This document shows, one piece after another, positions 35,925 through 45,080 of a DNA stretch of 53,505 bases. Under the pieces are notes generated by a model, which saw only the letters and a program-made list of their open reading frames with translations, was not told where the DNA came from and ran no database searches. The DNA lies in assembly GCF_900198605.1 (NCBI RefSeq), contig NZ_FZPJ01000034.1, forward strand, positions 1 to 53,505, written 5' to 3'. Positions within the stretch are counted from its first letter, which is position 1. Each line of letters starts with the position of its first letter. The position numbers and the translations under genes are program-made. The DNA comes from Helicobacter mesocricetorum (lineage in GTDB: Bacteria > Campylobacterota > Campylobacteria > Campylobacterales > Helicobacteraceae).

Positions 35925-36545
35925 ATGCGATTAATTATAGCCACTTCTAACCCAAACAAATTACAAGAGATTCAAAAAATCTATGCACCACTTTATAAAG
36001 ATACGCTTAAAATCCTATCTTTTGCTTCTTTGATACAATCCTTTGAAATAGAGGAAAATGGCACAACCTTTCAAGAAAATGCTTTGCTAAAATCAAAAGC
36101 AGTCTTTGAGGCTTTAAAGGCAAAAAATCTTTTGTCCCAAAAGGATATTATTCTCTCTGATGATAGCGGAATCTGTGTGGAAGCATTACAAGGAGCTCCG
36201 GGAATTTATAGCGCAAGATATAGCGGTGGAGATGATAAAGCTAATTTAAAGAAGCTTCTATTAGAGATTGCTAATCTACCCGCAAAAACTTCAAAAGCCT
36301 ATTATTGCGTCGCTATTGGAGTTAGTAGCTTTTATGGAGACTTTAGCGCACACGGCTTTATGTATGGGCAAGTCATAGCAGAATCAAGAGGCGATAATGG
36401 CTTTGGCTATGATCCGATGTTTATCCCTAAAGGATTTAAAAAAACCCTTGCAGAGCTAACTAGTGAGGAAAAAAATGCTATCTCACATAGAGGAATCGCA
36501 CTAAAAAGAGCAAACTTTATCCTTAGGGCATTATTGTTCGGCTAG
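35925..36545 (+). CDS. rdgB: dITP/XTP pyrophosphatase (HAM1/RdgB family)
   Basis: Removes non-canonical purine nucleotides (dITP, XTP) by cleaving to the monophosphate. Signatures: LIIATSNPNKLQEIQ at the start, ILSDDSGICVEALQGAPGIYSARY, and NGFGYDPMFIPKG with SHRGIALK near the end. 206 aa. It stands alone on the plus strand, and its 3' end overlaps the convergent csd6 gene by 15 bases. Confidence 0.94.
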   Translation: MRLIIATSNPNKLQEIQKIYAPLYKDTLKILSFASLIQSFEIEENGTTFQENALLKSKAVFEALKAKNLLSQKDIILSDDSGICVEALQGAPGIYSARYSGGDDKANLKKLLLEIANLPAKTSKAYYCVAIGVSSFYGDFSAHGFMYGQVIAESRGDNGFGYDPMFIPKGFKKTLAELTSEEKNAISHRGIALKRANFILRALLFG

Positions 36546-37514
36546 AATCTGCATTTTTCCATTTTTTAGCTCAATATAAAGCTCTTTAGCCCCATTAGAG
36601 GAATAATTTAAACGATTACCCAAATACGCTTTATAGTTTTGATGATAGCTAATTTTAAAAATATTCCTCTCTTCATCATTAGGATAAGGGGAGATATTAA
36701 TCTGGCTAAATTCTATCTTTTTGACTTCATTTTTCTTAAAAATTCTACGCTTAGTTTCTGCAAATTCTTTATATTTTTGTCTGTCATAACGTATAAATTC
36801 TTTATCATAAAAAGAAAGATAGGCTTCAGCATCATTATTAATCCAAGAATCTCTCCAACTAAATAAATCCGCTAAAATGGTCGCTAAATCCTCTTTGGAA
36901 GCTTCTTTGATTTGGTGTTCAAAAGTGATTAAAAGAGATTTTTTATAATCAATAATTTTATCCACATCCACTAACAAATCATTTTCAATAGCGATACAAC
37001 CTCTAGTGTTTAAATCTTCTCTATCGCCATTTAAAGGCATCCCGTGTATCCAAATCCCATAGCCTGTTCGCATTTGCAATCTATCATAAAGATTAGGGTA
37101 AGAAGTGCTTAGGGCTAAAGGTCCATAATATTGATCTAAATTCACCAAACGAGCATTTAAGGTATAAACCCCAATGGGCGTTGCCAAGTCTCCTTCTTTT
37201 AGTTTATCTCCCTTTTTAGAGCCTACCAAACTATTAGCCTTTAATTTCTCTTCCCATTTATTATTTTCAAACTCATAAAGCTTCAATATAGGCTCATCTT
37301 TAGTAGCAAGAAATAAATATTTTAAATCCTCATAATAGCCAAAGCGAGTATCCTTCTTTTCTAAAACCTCTCTCCAATACTCGCTAATTTGTAAAGTCTC
37401 ATCAATTTTTTTCTCTAAAGCCTTCACGCCACCATTGCGATAGAGTTCAATCCACTCATACTGCTGCGCATAACCTACCAATGCTACCAATAAAACCAAT
37501 AAAATAATTCTCAT
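36531..37514 (-). CDS. csd6: Peptidoglycan L,D-carboxypeptidase (Csd6/Pgp2, YkuD fold)
   Basis: Trims the terminal D-Ala from peptidoglycan tetrapeptides in the periplasm and so sets helical cell shape. Signal peptide 1-16 (RIILLVLLVALVGYA). The YkuD catalytic motif has His157 in GIWIHGMPLNGD and Cys173 in TRGCIAIEND. The C-terminal 110 residues form the NTF2-like domain of Csd6. 327 aa against 330 remembered for H. pylori HP0518. Last gene of the rplI-hslV-hslU-era-csd6 run, the same order as HP0514-HP0518. HP0518 has also been linked to flagellin deglycosylation. Confidence 0.9.
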   Translation of the reverse strand: MRIILLVLLVALVGYAQQYEWIELYRNGGVKALEKKIDETLQISEYWREVLEKKDTRFGYYEDLKYLFLATKDEPILKLYEFENNKWEEKLKANSLVGSKKGDKLKEGDLATPIGVYTLNARLVNLDQYYGPLALSTSYPNLYDRLQMRTGYGIWIHGMPLNGDREDLNTRGCIAIENDLLVDVDKIIDYKKSLLITFEHQIKEASKEDLATILADLFSWRDSWINNDAEAYLSFYDKEFIRYDRQKYKEFAETKRRIFKKNEVKKIEFSQINISPYPNDEERNIFKISYHQNYKAYLGNRLNYSSNGAKELYIELKNGKMQILAEQ

Positions 37515-37526
37515 AATATCTCCATT

Positions 37527-38411
37527 TTAATCTTCAAGGTTATAACCAATTTTTTTAAGCTTATCTTTTTCTTTATTCCAATTTGGCACCACCTTTACAA
37601 TAAGTTCTAAATAAATTTTCTTGTTAAGGAATCTTTCAATAATCTCCCTAGCTTCTTTTCCAATGCGTTTAAGCGTTGTTGCATTTTTACCAATGACTAC
37701 ACCTTTTTGACTCTGTTTTAATACAATAATCTCTGCTTTAATATAATCAATATCAAGTTTTTCTCTATAGGTTTTCACAATAACATCACTCTCATAAGGC
37801 AATTCCTCACTTAAATTATTAAAACAAGATTCCCTAATCATTTCTTTTGCAATTTCCCTTATAGTATTGGGGCTTAAAATTGCATTATCATAATAAAAAG
37901 GATTTTTGGGCATAAATCCAGCTAATACCTCTATAATCTTTTTCAAGCTTCCATTATCTTTATAAGATACAGGAATGAGTGCTTTATAAAAATCTTGGTA
38001 TTGCTCATATTCTTTTATTTTCTTTAAAATCTCTTCTTTAGAGGCTGTATCAACTTTAGTCAATAATAAAATATGGGGTTTATCTCCGATATTCTCTAAA
38101 AATTCTCGATAAAAATCAATCTTGTCGTGAATAGGAGATAAAAAGAGTAAAAAATCACAATCTTGCATAGCCCTAATTGCTTCTTTTAGCATAAAGGCAT
38201 TAAGCATCTTCTCTTGCTTATCAATTCCGGGTGTATCGACAAAAATCATCTGCACATTATCTTGAGTAAAAACAAGATTCATCCTTTTTCTTGTAGCATT
38301 TACCTTATGTGAAACTAAAGCTAATTTCTCCCCTAAGAGAGTATTTAACAAAGTGCTTTTACCAGCATTTGGACGCCCAATCACTGCTACAAATCCTGCT
38401 TTAGTATCCAA
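37527..38411 (-). CDS. era: GTPase Era
   Basis: Ribosome-assembly GTPase binding the 3' end of 16S rRNA. G1 GRPNAGKS (12-19), G3 DTPG in FVDTPGIDKQ, G4 TKVD in LLLTKVDTAS; the C-terminal KH domain has VIGKNATTLKRIGKEAR. 294 aa. Eleven bases from hslU. Confidence 0.95.
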   Translation of the reverse strand: MDTKAGFVAVIGRPNAGKSTLLNTLLGEKLALVSHKVNATRKRMNLVFTQDNVQMIFVDTPGIDKQEKMLNAFMLKEAIRAMQDCDFLLFLSPIHDKIDFYREFLENIGDKPHILLLTKVDTASKEEILKKIKEYEQYQDFYKALIPVSYKDNGSLKKIIEVLAGFMPKNPFYYDNAILSPNTIREIAKEMIRESCFNNLSEELPYESDVIVKTYREKLDIDYIKAEIIVLKQSQKGVVIGKNATTLKRIGKEAREIIERFLNKKIYLELIVKVVPNWNKEKDKLKKIGYNLED

Positions 38412-38422
38412 TGTATTCCCAA

Positions 38423-39763
38423 TTATAAAATATAACGCGCCATATCAACATTTGCAACAAGTGCTTCTAACTTTTCTTTTACCAATTCCTTAGTAATATT
38501 GACAACTTCTCCTTGGTATCTCTCTGCTTCAAAACTAATATCTTCAAGCACTTGTTCGACGACGGTATGCAACCTCCTAGCTCCAATATCCTCTGTCTTT
38601 TCATTAGCTTTTTGAGAATAATGCGCTAATGCCCTAATGGCTTCATCCTCAAATTTTAAAATCACTTCTTCTACCTTTAAAAGTGCTTCATATTGGCGCA
38701 AAATAGAATTTTTAGTTTGAGTTAGTATTTTATACAAAACCTCTTCATCAAGGCTATCAAGCTCCACTCTCAAAGGGAATCTCCCTTGCAATTCCGCAAT
38801 CAAATCACTAGGCTTACTAAGGCTAAAAGCACCCGCTGCGATGAATAAAATATGATCGGTTTTAATGCTACCATATTTGGTATTAACAAGACTCCCTTCT
38901 ACAATAGGCAATAAATCCCTTTGTACCCCTTCTTTACTAGGATCTTGCCTACCTTGAGATTTAGAGCTTACAGCAACCTTATCAATCTCATCAATAAAGA
39001 TAATCCCGCTACTCTCTGCTCTTTTCAATCCCTCTTGCCTAATACTCTCCATATCTAAAAGTGCCTCACTAGCTTCAGTCCTCAAGAGATTTTTAGCTTC
39101 CTTAATCGTTACTTCTTTTTTAGAATCCCCTTTTGAATAACCAGAAAACACCTTTGCGACAGTCTCTTGCACTTTTGCAAGCTCTACTGGCATATTACTA
39201 TCATCAATTTCTAAGGGACGCTTGATAATCTCAATTTCTATTTTTAAATGATCCATCTCCCCACTTTCAACCCGAGATCGCATCTTAGCCGCTGCTTTTT
39301 CGTATTCCTCTATTTTTTGCTCACTCGCACCTTTTGGCAGAGGAGGAATAAGCTTTTGGATAATCTTATCTAGCACATATTTTTCGATATTAGTTACATT
39401 TTTTACCTGATGTTCCTCTTTTACAAGATTGATAGAGGCAATCACCAAATCCCTAACCATAGATTCAACATCTCTCCCTACAAACCCTACTTCCGTATAT
39501 TTGCTTGCCTCAACCTTTGCAAAAGGTAGCCCCATCATCTTTGCCATTCGCCTTGCAATCTCTGTCTTACCCACACCCGTAGAGCCAATCATCAAAATAT
39601 TTTTTGGCATAATCTCTTCTTGTATCTCTTTAGGGAGTTTTAATCTCCTATAACGATTTCTAAGTGCTATGGCAACGACCTTTTTAGCATCATTTTGACC
39701 AATAATATATTCATCAAGATAAGCAACAATCTCTTTAGGCGTCAAGTTTAAAAATTTTTCCAA
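38423..39763 (-). CDS. hslU: HslU (ClpY) unfoldase ATPase
   Basis: AAA+ ring ATPase that feeds substrates to the HslV peptidase. Starts LTPKEIVAYLDEYIIGQ, Walker A MIGSTGVGKTEIARR, pore-loop region EVGFVGRDVES, Walker B SSGIIFIDEID, and the C-terminal tail ends in a hydrophobic group (ANVDMARYIL) as needed to dock into HslV. 446 aa. Ten bases from hslV. Confidence 0.96.
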   Translation of the reverse strand: MEKFLNLTPKEIVAYLDEYIIGQNDAKKVVAIALRNRYRRLKLPKEIQEEIMPKNILMIGSTGVGKTEIARRMAKMMGLPFAKVEASKYTEVGFVGRDVESMVRDLVIASINLVKEEHQVKNVTNIEKYVLDKIIQKLIPPLPKGASEQKIEEYEKAAAKMRSRVESGEMDHLKIEIEIIKRPLEIDDSNMPVELAKVQETVAKVFSGYSKGDSKKEVTIKEAKNLLRTEASEALLDMESIRQEGLKRAESSGIIFIDEIDKVAVSSKSQGRQDPSKEGVQRDLLPIVEGSLVNTKYGSIKTDHILFIAAGAFSLSKPSDLIAELQGRFPLRVELDSLDEEVLYKILTQTKNSILRQYEALLKVEEVILKFEDEAIRALAHYSQKANEKTEDIGARRLHTVVEQVLEDISFEAERYQGEVVNITKELVKEKLEALVANVDMARYIL

Positions 39764-39773
39764 AATAGCCCCT

Positions 39774-40307
39774 TTAAAGCTCTAAAATTTTAATATTTTC
39801 ATTGGTATAAATACAAAGCTCTCCAGCAATTTTTAGAGATTCTAAAACCAAATCCTTAGGCTCTAAGAGATTGCCAAATCTATCCAAAGCTCTAGCGGCA
39901 GAGAGTGCATAATTTCCACCACTTCCAATAGCGGCAATTCTGCCATCTTCTGGCTCTACAACATCTCCTGTCCCACTTAGGATAAAGATATGTTCTTTAT
40001 CAAGCACAATCATCATAGCTTCTAATCTTCTTAAATATTTATCTTTACGCCAAGCTTTAGAAAAATCTATCACAGACTTTAATAAATCTCCTTTTTTGTT
40101 TTCCAAAATCCCTTCAAACATATCAAAAAGACTAAAAGCATCGGCGGTGCTACCTGCAAAGCCACTCAAAATTTTATTATGGTAAAGAGAGCGAATCTTT
40201 GTAGCATTTCCCTTTAATACACAATTCCCAAATGTTACTTGCCCATCTCCACCAATTACCGCACCCTTTTCATTCCTATACGCAAGTATCGTTGTTGCCT
40301 CAAACAT
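39774..40307 (-). CDS. hslV: HslV (ClpQ) peptidase
   Basis: Proteasome-like threonine peptidase partner of HslU. Four residues (MFEA) precede the catalytic Thr in TTILAYRN, so an N-terminal cut is needed to free Thr; the H. pylori protein begins the same way. [26 protein letters not shown] and [14 protein letters not shown] are the family core. 177 aa. Its ATG shares one base with the rplI stop. Confidence 0.95.
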   Translation of the reverse strand: MFEATTILAYRNEKGAVIGGDGQVTFGNCVLKGNATKIRSLYHNKILSGFAGSTADAFSLFDMFEGILENKKGDLLKSVIDFSKAWRKDKYLRRLEAMMIVLDKEHIFILSGTGDVVEPEDGRIAAIGSGGNYALSAARALDRFGNLLEPKDLVLESLKIAGELCIYTNENIKILEL

Positions 40308-40753
40308 TATATCCCCTCAACATCGACTTTTAAAGTAGCGTGAATACCCTGCCCTAATTTAACTTCCACCTCATAAACGCCGGTGGATTTAATGGGGTTT
40401 TTTAATTCTAAGGTTTTTTTATCAATATTTAAGCGATGCTCTTTTAGTAAAAGTTCCGCAATATCTTCTTTTGTTATAGCACCATAAAGCGAACCATTAG
40501 CACCAACCTTTTGTTGAATCTTTAAAGTAATTTCCGCAATCTTTTTTGCAGTCATTTCCATTAAAGCCCTCTCTTCTGCAGCGATTTCTAAAGCTTTTTT
40601 TTGCGCTGCTTTATAGCGGTTAATCACTTCATTAGTCGCAAAATCTGCCATCTTTTTTGCGATAAGAAAATTTTTTCCATAGCCATCTTTGACTTCGCAA
40701 ATCTCTCCTTTTTTGCCCAAGCCTTTGACATCTTGCAATAATAATACTTTCAT
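40307..40753 (-). CDS. rplI: 50S ribosomal protein L9
   Basis: Large-subunit protein with the N-terminal rRNA-binding domain [20 protein letters not shown] and GYGKNFLI, a long connecting helix rich in Ala/Glu/Lys, and a C-terminal domain around [17 protein letters not shown]. 148 aa, standard. First gene of the five-gene run leading to csd6; GGAGAG ribosome site. Confidence 0.96.
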   Translation of the reverse strand: MKVLLLQDVKGLGKKGEICEVKDGYGKNFLIAKKMADFATNEVINRYKAAQKKALEIAAEERALMEMTAKKIAEITLKIQQKVGANGSLYGAITKEDIAELLLKEHRLNIDKKTLELKNPIKSTGVYEVEVKLGQGIHATLKVDVEGI

Positions 40754-40773
40754 TCTCTCTCCTTAACTCTAAA

Positions 40774-40782
40774 ATTCTAACA
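40774..40782 (-). promoter_or_regulatory. Probable extended -10 promoter of the rplI-csd6 run
   Basis: Minus strand reads TGTTAGAAT (TAGAAT with TG extension) 21 bases before the rplI ATG, placing the start of transcription very close to the ribosome site. The same core is found before hup. Confidence 0.4.
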
Positions 40783-40917
40783 TTTATTTGATAAATATAA
40801 AAACAATGAATAATAAATTTTAACGACTTTTCCAACCAAAAACTTAGTTCTTATTAAATGATTATTTTGCATAAATTCAGCATTTATCAAACCTTCATCA
40901 ACCAACACAAACTAAAA

Positions 40918-41871
40918 TCAATGAATGTTAATCACGATTTTTTGCTTTAATAAACCCGCAAAAACTTCAAAAGACTCCAATAGCTCCTCTTTATGAATAT
41001 CTCTAAAAATAAACACCATCTCCGAACCTCTTTTCTTATCCCAAGATTTAAGGTGTAAAGGAGGATGAATAATATGTAAGACACTATTAATAGCAATAGG
41101 ATACCCTTCATTAGTATCTAAAATACCTTTGAATCGTAGAATCTTCTCGCCATATTTATACAAAAGCATACTAAGCCATACACTAAAAACATTCCAATCT
41201 AAAAACTCTTGAAAACTTATGGAGAGGGAATAGGTAGTATCTTTATGCAAGTTTGTTTGTATTGGAATTGAATGTTTAATCTCTCTTGAAGTTAAAATAT
41301 CCCTAAAATCTACTAAATTTTTGGGCAGAATCTCAACAAAAGCATTATGGTTTGCAATACAATTTATAATCTCTTGAATATTTCCATTAAAAAGCTCTTG
41401 TTTAGTTAATACAACCTTATCAGAGATAGCAATTTGTAGCCTTGCCTCCTCGTGCTTTAAATGTGAAAATACATTCAAGCAATCAACACAAGTTAGAATC
41501 TCATTCACAAAAAAATGGTGTTGCAAGACACTATCTGTCAAAAGACTAAAAATAATAGGAGCGGGATTAGCAAGTCCCGTAGTTTCTATAATAACATACT
41601 CTACATCCCCATTATTTAAAATTTCTTTAAGCTGAAACACCAAATCTTCACGTTTGCTGCAACAAATGCAACCACCTTGCAATAAAATCGTTCTTTCCTC
41701 TATGTGATAAATTGCTTGGTTTAAAATAGTGTTATCTAATCCCGCTTCACCAAACTCATTAACAATAACGGATAACTTTTTATCCGCATTGTTTTGTAAA
41801 ACTTCGCTTAAAAAAGTTGTTTTACCACTCCCTAAAAAGCCCGTAATAATTGTAAGGGGTATCTTAGCCAT
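40918..41871 (-). CDS. COG0523/CobW-family GTPase, probable metallochaperone
   Basis: G3E-family GTPase. P-loop ITGFLGSGKTTF (11-18), the metal-binding CxCC motif GGCICCSK (Cys68, Cys70, Cys71), switch ETTGLANPAPI, base recognition KVVLTKQE, and a C-terminal CobW_C domain (about 220-317). 317 aa. Members load zinc, cobalt or iron into partner enzymes. It overlaps the small CxxC gene by eight bases and is the last gene of a run with two hydrolases; the PgdA-like one needs a metal and is a natural client. That link is inferred. Confidence 0.88.
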   Translation of the reverse strand: MAKIPLTIITGFLGSGKTTFLSEVLQNNADKKLSVIVNEFGEAGLDNTILNQAIYHIEERTILLQGGCICCSKREDLVFQLKEILNNGDVEYVIIETTGLANPAPIIFSLLTDSVLQHHFFVNEILTCVDCLNVFSHLKHEEARLQIAISDKVVLTKQELFNGNIQEIINCIANHNAFVEILPKNLVDFRDILTSREIKHSIPIQTNLHKDTTYSLSISFQEFLDWNVFSVWLSMLLYKYGEKILRFKGILDTNEGYPIAINSVLHIIHPPLHLKSWDKKRGSEMVFIFRDIHKEELLESFEVFAGLLKQKIVINIH

Positions 41872-42196
41872 AATTTTTTTGTAAAAACTCTAAAAGTTTT
41901 ATATCTAAAACATCAATATCTTTAGAAGTTAGTGAATCTGCCCTTTCCCAAAGCTCTCCTAAATGATTAATAATCTTTGTATTTCCCTTTTTATCACTTA
42001 AGACAAATTTAGAGGCATTCCATTCTTTTAATTGCAAACCATAGAAACTTAAAACCATATTTACAACCTTTACCTTTTGCAACCTTTGGCGCATCCTCTC
42101 CCTTTGTTTATCCCCTACAATAACTTCCCTTTCATCAGAATTTACACCCTCACTCCAATGAATATTTGTAATTAACTCTCCGCATAAAACACACAT
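41864..42196 (-). CDS. Small conserved-looking protein with N-terminal CxxC
   Basis: Not recognised. 110 aa, beginning MCVLCGELITNIHW, which looks like half a zinc knuckle or a metal-binding CxxCG. A basic helix follows (KQRERMRQRLQKVK), then VLSDKKGNTKIINHLGELW, which resembles a small ligand- or protein-binding domain. Eight-base overlap with the COG0523 GTPase downstream implies coupled translation, so it may work with that metallochaperone. Confidence 0.7.
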   Translation of the reverse strand: MCVLCGELITNIHWSEGVNSDEREVIVGDKQRERMRQRLQKVKVVNMVLSFYGLQLKEWNASKFVLSDKKGNTKIINHLGELWERADSLTSKDIDVLDIKLLEFLQKNYG

Positions 42197-42229
42197 AAAA
42201 TCTCCTATTTTAAGAGGGCTAAACCCTCT

Positions 42230-43111
42230 TTATTTCCTTCTAGGATTTCTTTTTAGAAAATCTTCTGCCATTTCATTAAGAGTTACCCATCGCACACCTT
42301 CGTGCTTATTAATATGTTCTATAATTCTTTGATGCATTAAAAGCACTTGTGGGCGTCCGCTTACATCAGGATGAATAGTCATAGGAAATACCGCATAATC
42401 CATATTTTCATATACCCAATCAAATTGATCAATCCACATCTGCCCAATATCACGAGGAGAAACAAACCCAAAGCTATTGGGAGACTTTTTAATAAACATC
42501 ATAGGAGGCAAATCATCAAGATACCAATTTGCTGGAATCTCTACTAAATCTGTTTCCTCTCCCCTAACAAGAGGCTTCATCCAATCTTTTGCCTCTGCAC
42601 TATAATCAATCTTTGTCCATTTATCCCCAACGCGAACATAATAGGGAGTGAAATCATTATGCATTAAAGAATGATCATATTTGATTCCGTGTTTTAATAA
42701 AAGTTCATTTGTTACATTAGAAAACTCCCACCAAGGAGCGACATAACCTGTGGGCTTTTTGCCTGTTAAATCCTTAATAAGCTCAATGCTTTTAAGCAAA
42801 ACATCTTCTTCTTGCTTAGGAGTCATCGCAATAGGATTTTCGTGAGAATACCCGTGCGCTCCAATCTCGTGCCCCGCATCAATAATCATTTTCATCTGCT
42901 CTGGAAAAGTTTCAATAGAATGTCCCGGGGCAAACCAAGTAACATTAAGATTATATTTTTTAAAAAGCTTTAAAAGTCGTGGGATTCCAACTTCTCCAGC
43001 AAACAATCCCCGTGAAATATCATCAGGGGAATCCTCACCTCCATAGCTTCCAAGCCAACCTGCCACTGCATCAATATCTATGCCATAACCAACTAAAATT
43101 TCTTTTGCCAT
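42230..43111 (-). CDS. pgdA: Polysaccharide deacetylase-fold hydrolase (PgdA/HP0310 type; possible cyclic imidase)
   Basis: NodB-like metal-dependent hydrolase of 293 aa. Metal site Asp14 in GIDIDAVAG with His86 and His90 in [13 protein letters not shown], the same residue numbers I recall for H. pylori HP0310. [18 protein letters not shown] and [16 protein letters not shown] follow. HP0310 was named peptidoglycan N-deacetylase and is linked to lysozyme resistance, but its structure is closest to allantoinase (PuuE) and cyclic imidase enzymes, and it has no signal peptide. Neighbours are a nitrilase-family amidase 21 bases upstream and a COG0523 GTPase downstream, which fits small-molecule amide metabolism at least as well. 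Confidence 0.82.
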   Translation of the reverse strand: MAKEILVGYGIDIDAVAGWLGSYGGEDSPDDISRGLFAGEVGIPRLLKLFKKYNLNVTWFAPGHSIETFPEQMKMIIDAGHEIGAHGYSHENPIAMTPKQEEDVLLKSIELIKDLTGKKPTGYVAPWWEFSNVTNELLLKHGIKYDHSLMHNDFTPYYVRVGDKWTKIDYSAEAKDWMKPLVRGEETDLVEIPANWYLDDLPPMMFIKKSPNSFGFVSPRDIGQMWIDQFDWVYENMDYAVFPMTIHPDVSGRPQVLLMHQRIIEHINKHEGVRWVTLNEMAEDFLKRNPRRK

Positions 43112-43132
43112 TTTTACTCCTTTTAAATTAGA

Positions 43133-43996
43133 TTAAAGTCTATTCTCTAAGCTTTGCAAAGCCTTTATTTGCAAAGACACATCCATATCTTGCAAATAAG
43201 GGATTGCTTTTCTTTGTTTGGCACACTCTCCTAAATCAAGCCCACATATTAAAACTTCATTGCTTTTTCTTGCTCTTGCTAAAACTTCCCCTTGGGGATT
43301 AATAATTTGAGAATTTGCCGCAAAATTTATTTTTTGGTGGGTGAATTGGCTAATTTGACTCCTGCTTTGATTAACCGCTAAAACAAACACTCCATTTTCT
43401 AATGCTCTAGCTCTACTTGCGAGATTCCAAGCATAAAGCCTTGCCCTCCCAAAAGCTGATGGAAATATCAAAATATCTGCACCCTTTAAACCCAAAATTC
43501 TAGCCCCCTCACTAAAGCCTATCTCATAGCAAATCTGCAAACCAACCTTAGCCCTAAAACCCCCAAAATCTAAGCTAAAAACAGGATAATCCTCACCTCT
43601 GCAAAAGCGTCTGATCTCATCTCCCCATAAATAAATCTTTCTATATTTGCCCACTAAACCCTTTTGACTAAGAATAAAAGCCGTATCATAAAATACTTTA
43701 TTATGAGAATCTCTTTCTATGATAGAGCCTACAACATAAACTTGATATTTTAAACAAAAATCTAAAAGGGTAGTCAAAGTTTTAGAATCTTCAAAGTTTT
43801 CAAAATCACTTGCATATTTATAATCTTCTAATTCCACACAATAACCACTATCAAAAAGCTCTGGAAAGACAACAAGCTTTGAACCATTTTCAACGCCTTT
43901 TTTGGCTAACTTTAAAGCAATCTCTAAATTACCCTCAACATCCCTTGAAATACTAGACATTTGGATTAAAGAGACTTTTATTTTATTATTCATCAT
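43133..43996 (-). CDS. Nitrilase-superfamily carbon-nitrogen hydrolase
   Basis: Cytoplasmic amidase fold with the Glu-Lys-Cys triad: Glu46 in VVFPELFDSG, Lys120 in GKYRKIYLWGDE and Cys156 in VGLQICYEIGF. 287 aa. Likely substrates are omega-amides or carbamoyl compounds. It is the first gene of a minus-strand run with the PgdA/imidase-like hydrolase, the small CxxC protein and a metallochaperone-type GTPase. Opening a ring imide (the neighbour) and then cutting the resulting half-amide (this enzyme) would be a coherent pathway, but that is inference. Confidence 0.85.
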   Translation of the reverse strand: MMNNKIKVSLIQMSSISRDVEGNLEIALKLAKKGVENGSKLVVFPELFDSGYCVELEDYKYASDFENFEDSKTLTTLLDFCLKYQVYVVGSIIERDSHNKVFYDTAFILSQKGLVGKYRKIYLWGDEIRRFCRGEDYPVFSLDFGGFRAKVGLQICYEIGFSEGARILGLKGADILIFPSAFGRARLYAWNLASRARALENGVFVLAVNQSRSQISQFTHQKINFAANSQIINPQGEVLARARKSNEVLICGLDLGECAKQRKAIPYLQDMDVSLQIKALQSLENRL

Positions 43997-44072
43997 TTGA
44001 ACTCTTAAATTTCATCAATGTGTTTTAAACTAAGACTATAATTTTTACCCTTAAATTTATATTATTAAAATT

Positions 44073-44086
44073 GGAATAATACTTGC
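44073..44086 (+). promoter_or_regulatory. Sigma54 (RpoN) -24/-12 promoter of flgB-flgC-fliE
   Basis: TTGGAATAATACTTGCTT has GG (44073-44074), ten bases, then GC (44085-44086), 39 bases before the flgB ATG. RpoN control of flgBC-fliE is known in H. pylori and Campylobacter. Same architecture as the flaB promoter at 7460. Confidence 0.8.
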
Positions 44087-44125
44087 TTAATAGCTTGTGT
44101 ATATATTATCTCTTAAGGAGATTAA

Positions 44126-44560
44126 ATGAGTATTTTTAATTATAGTCAAGCAAGACAATTAGCACAAGAAGCACTAGATTATAGGGCTTTACGAAGAGAT
44201 ATGATTGCAAGTAATATTGCTAATATTTCAACCCCTATGTATCGCCCAAAAGATTTAAATTTTGAGCAAATGATGGCAAAAAAATCCGAGGAAATATTTG
44301 ATAATAAGAGAAACTTAGAATTAAAAGTAGCTATTACTAACACCAATCATCTCCTGCCTTTAGAAGATAAGAATAGCAATCTACCAACCATCTTTTATCG
44401 TGATGGACATCTAAGTAGAAACGACGGAAATAGTGTTGATATAGATATTGAAACTACCGAAATGGGGAAAAATGACATTATGTATCAAGCTTTAGTGGGT
44501 GCTTTAAGAAAACAGGCAGGAATTTACGCCTATGCCCTTGAATCTTCAAGAAATATTTAA
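44126..44560 (+). CDS. flgB: Flagellar proximal rod protein FlgB
   Basis: Rod subunit exported by the flagellar type III system. The N terminus carries the rod-family pattern RRDMIASNIANISTPMYRPKD. 144 aa. The C terminus is helical (MGKNDIMYQALVGALRKQAGIYAYAL). AAGGAG ribosome site; flgC follows nine bases later. Confidence 0.94.
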   Translation: MSIFNYSQARQLAQEALDYRALRRDMIASNIANISTPMYRPKDLNFEQMMAKKSEEIFDNKRNLELKVAITNTNHLLPLEDKNSNLPTIFYRDGHLSRNDGNSVDIDIETTEMGKNDIMYQALVGALRKQAGIYAYALESSRNI

Positions 44561-44569
44561 GGAGTTCTA

Positions 44570-45070
44570 ATGTTTTTATCAAGCTTTGATATAAGTGGTT
44601 ATGGACTATCTGCACAGCGTCAAAGAGTAAATGTAATCTCTAGCAATATTGCAAATGCAAATACCACAAGAACTGATGAGGGTGGTCCTTATAGAAGACG
44701 AGAACTAATCCTTAAAGCCTTTGATTTTGATAAAGTTTTAAACCAAAAGTATGAAAAAAGCAATAATTTGCTAAAATACGAAGATCCATTGGATGAAATG
44801 GATATTTTTGATAAAGGATTAGAGCCTAAACCTACGCTTATGAGCGTATATGTAGATAGGATTGTCAGGGATGACACACAACCTAAAATGAAATACGAGC
44901 CAAACCATCCAGATGCAAACTCAGAAGGTTATGTTGCCTATCCCAATATCAATCCTGTCGTGGAAATGGCAGATTTAATCGAAGCAACTAAAGCTTATCA
45001 AGCCAATGTTGCAGCATTCCAAAGTGCCAAAAATATGGCGAGTACTGCTATTTCTATGTTCCAAGCATAA
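44570..45070 (+). CDS. flgC: Flagellar proximal rod protein FlgC
   Basis: Rod subunit. Flagellar basal-body rod signature SAQRQRVNVISSNIANANTTRTDEGGPYRRRE at the N terminus (residues about 14-45) and the C-terminal NPVVEMADLIEATKAYQANV. 166 aa. Ten bases before fliE, co-transcribed. Confidence 0.95.
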   Translation: MFLSSFDISGYGLSAQRQRVNVISSNIANANTTRTDEGGPYRRRELILKAFDFDKVLNQKYEKSNNLLKYEDPLDEMDIFDKGLEPKPTLMSVYVDRIVRDDTQPKMKYEPNHPDANSEGYVAYPNINPVVEMADLIEATKAYQANVAAFQSAKNMASTAISMFQA

Positions 45071-45080
45071 AGGAATATAA

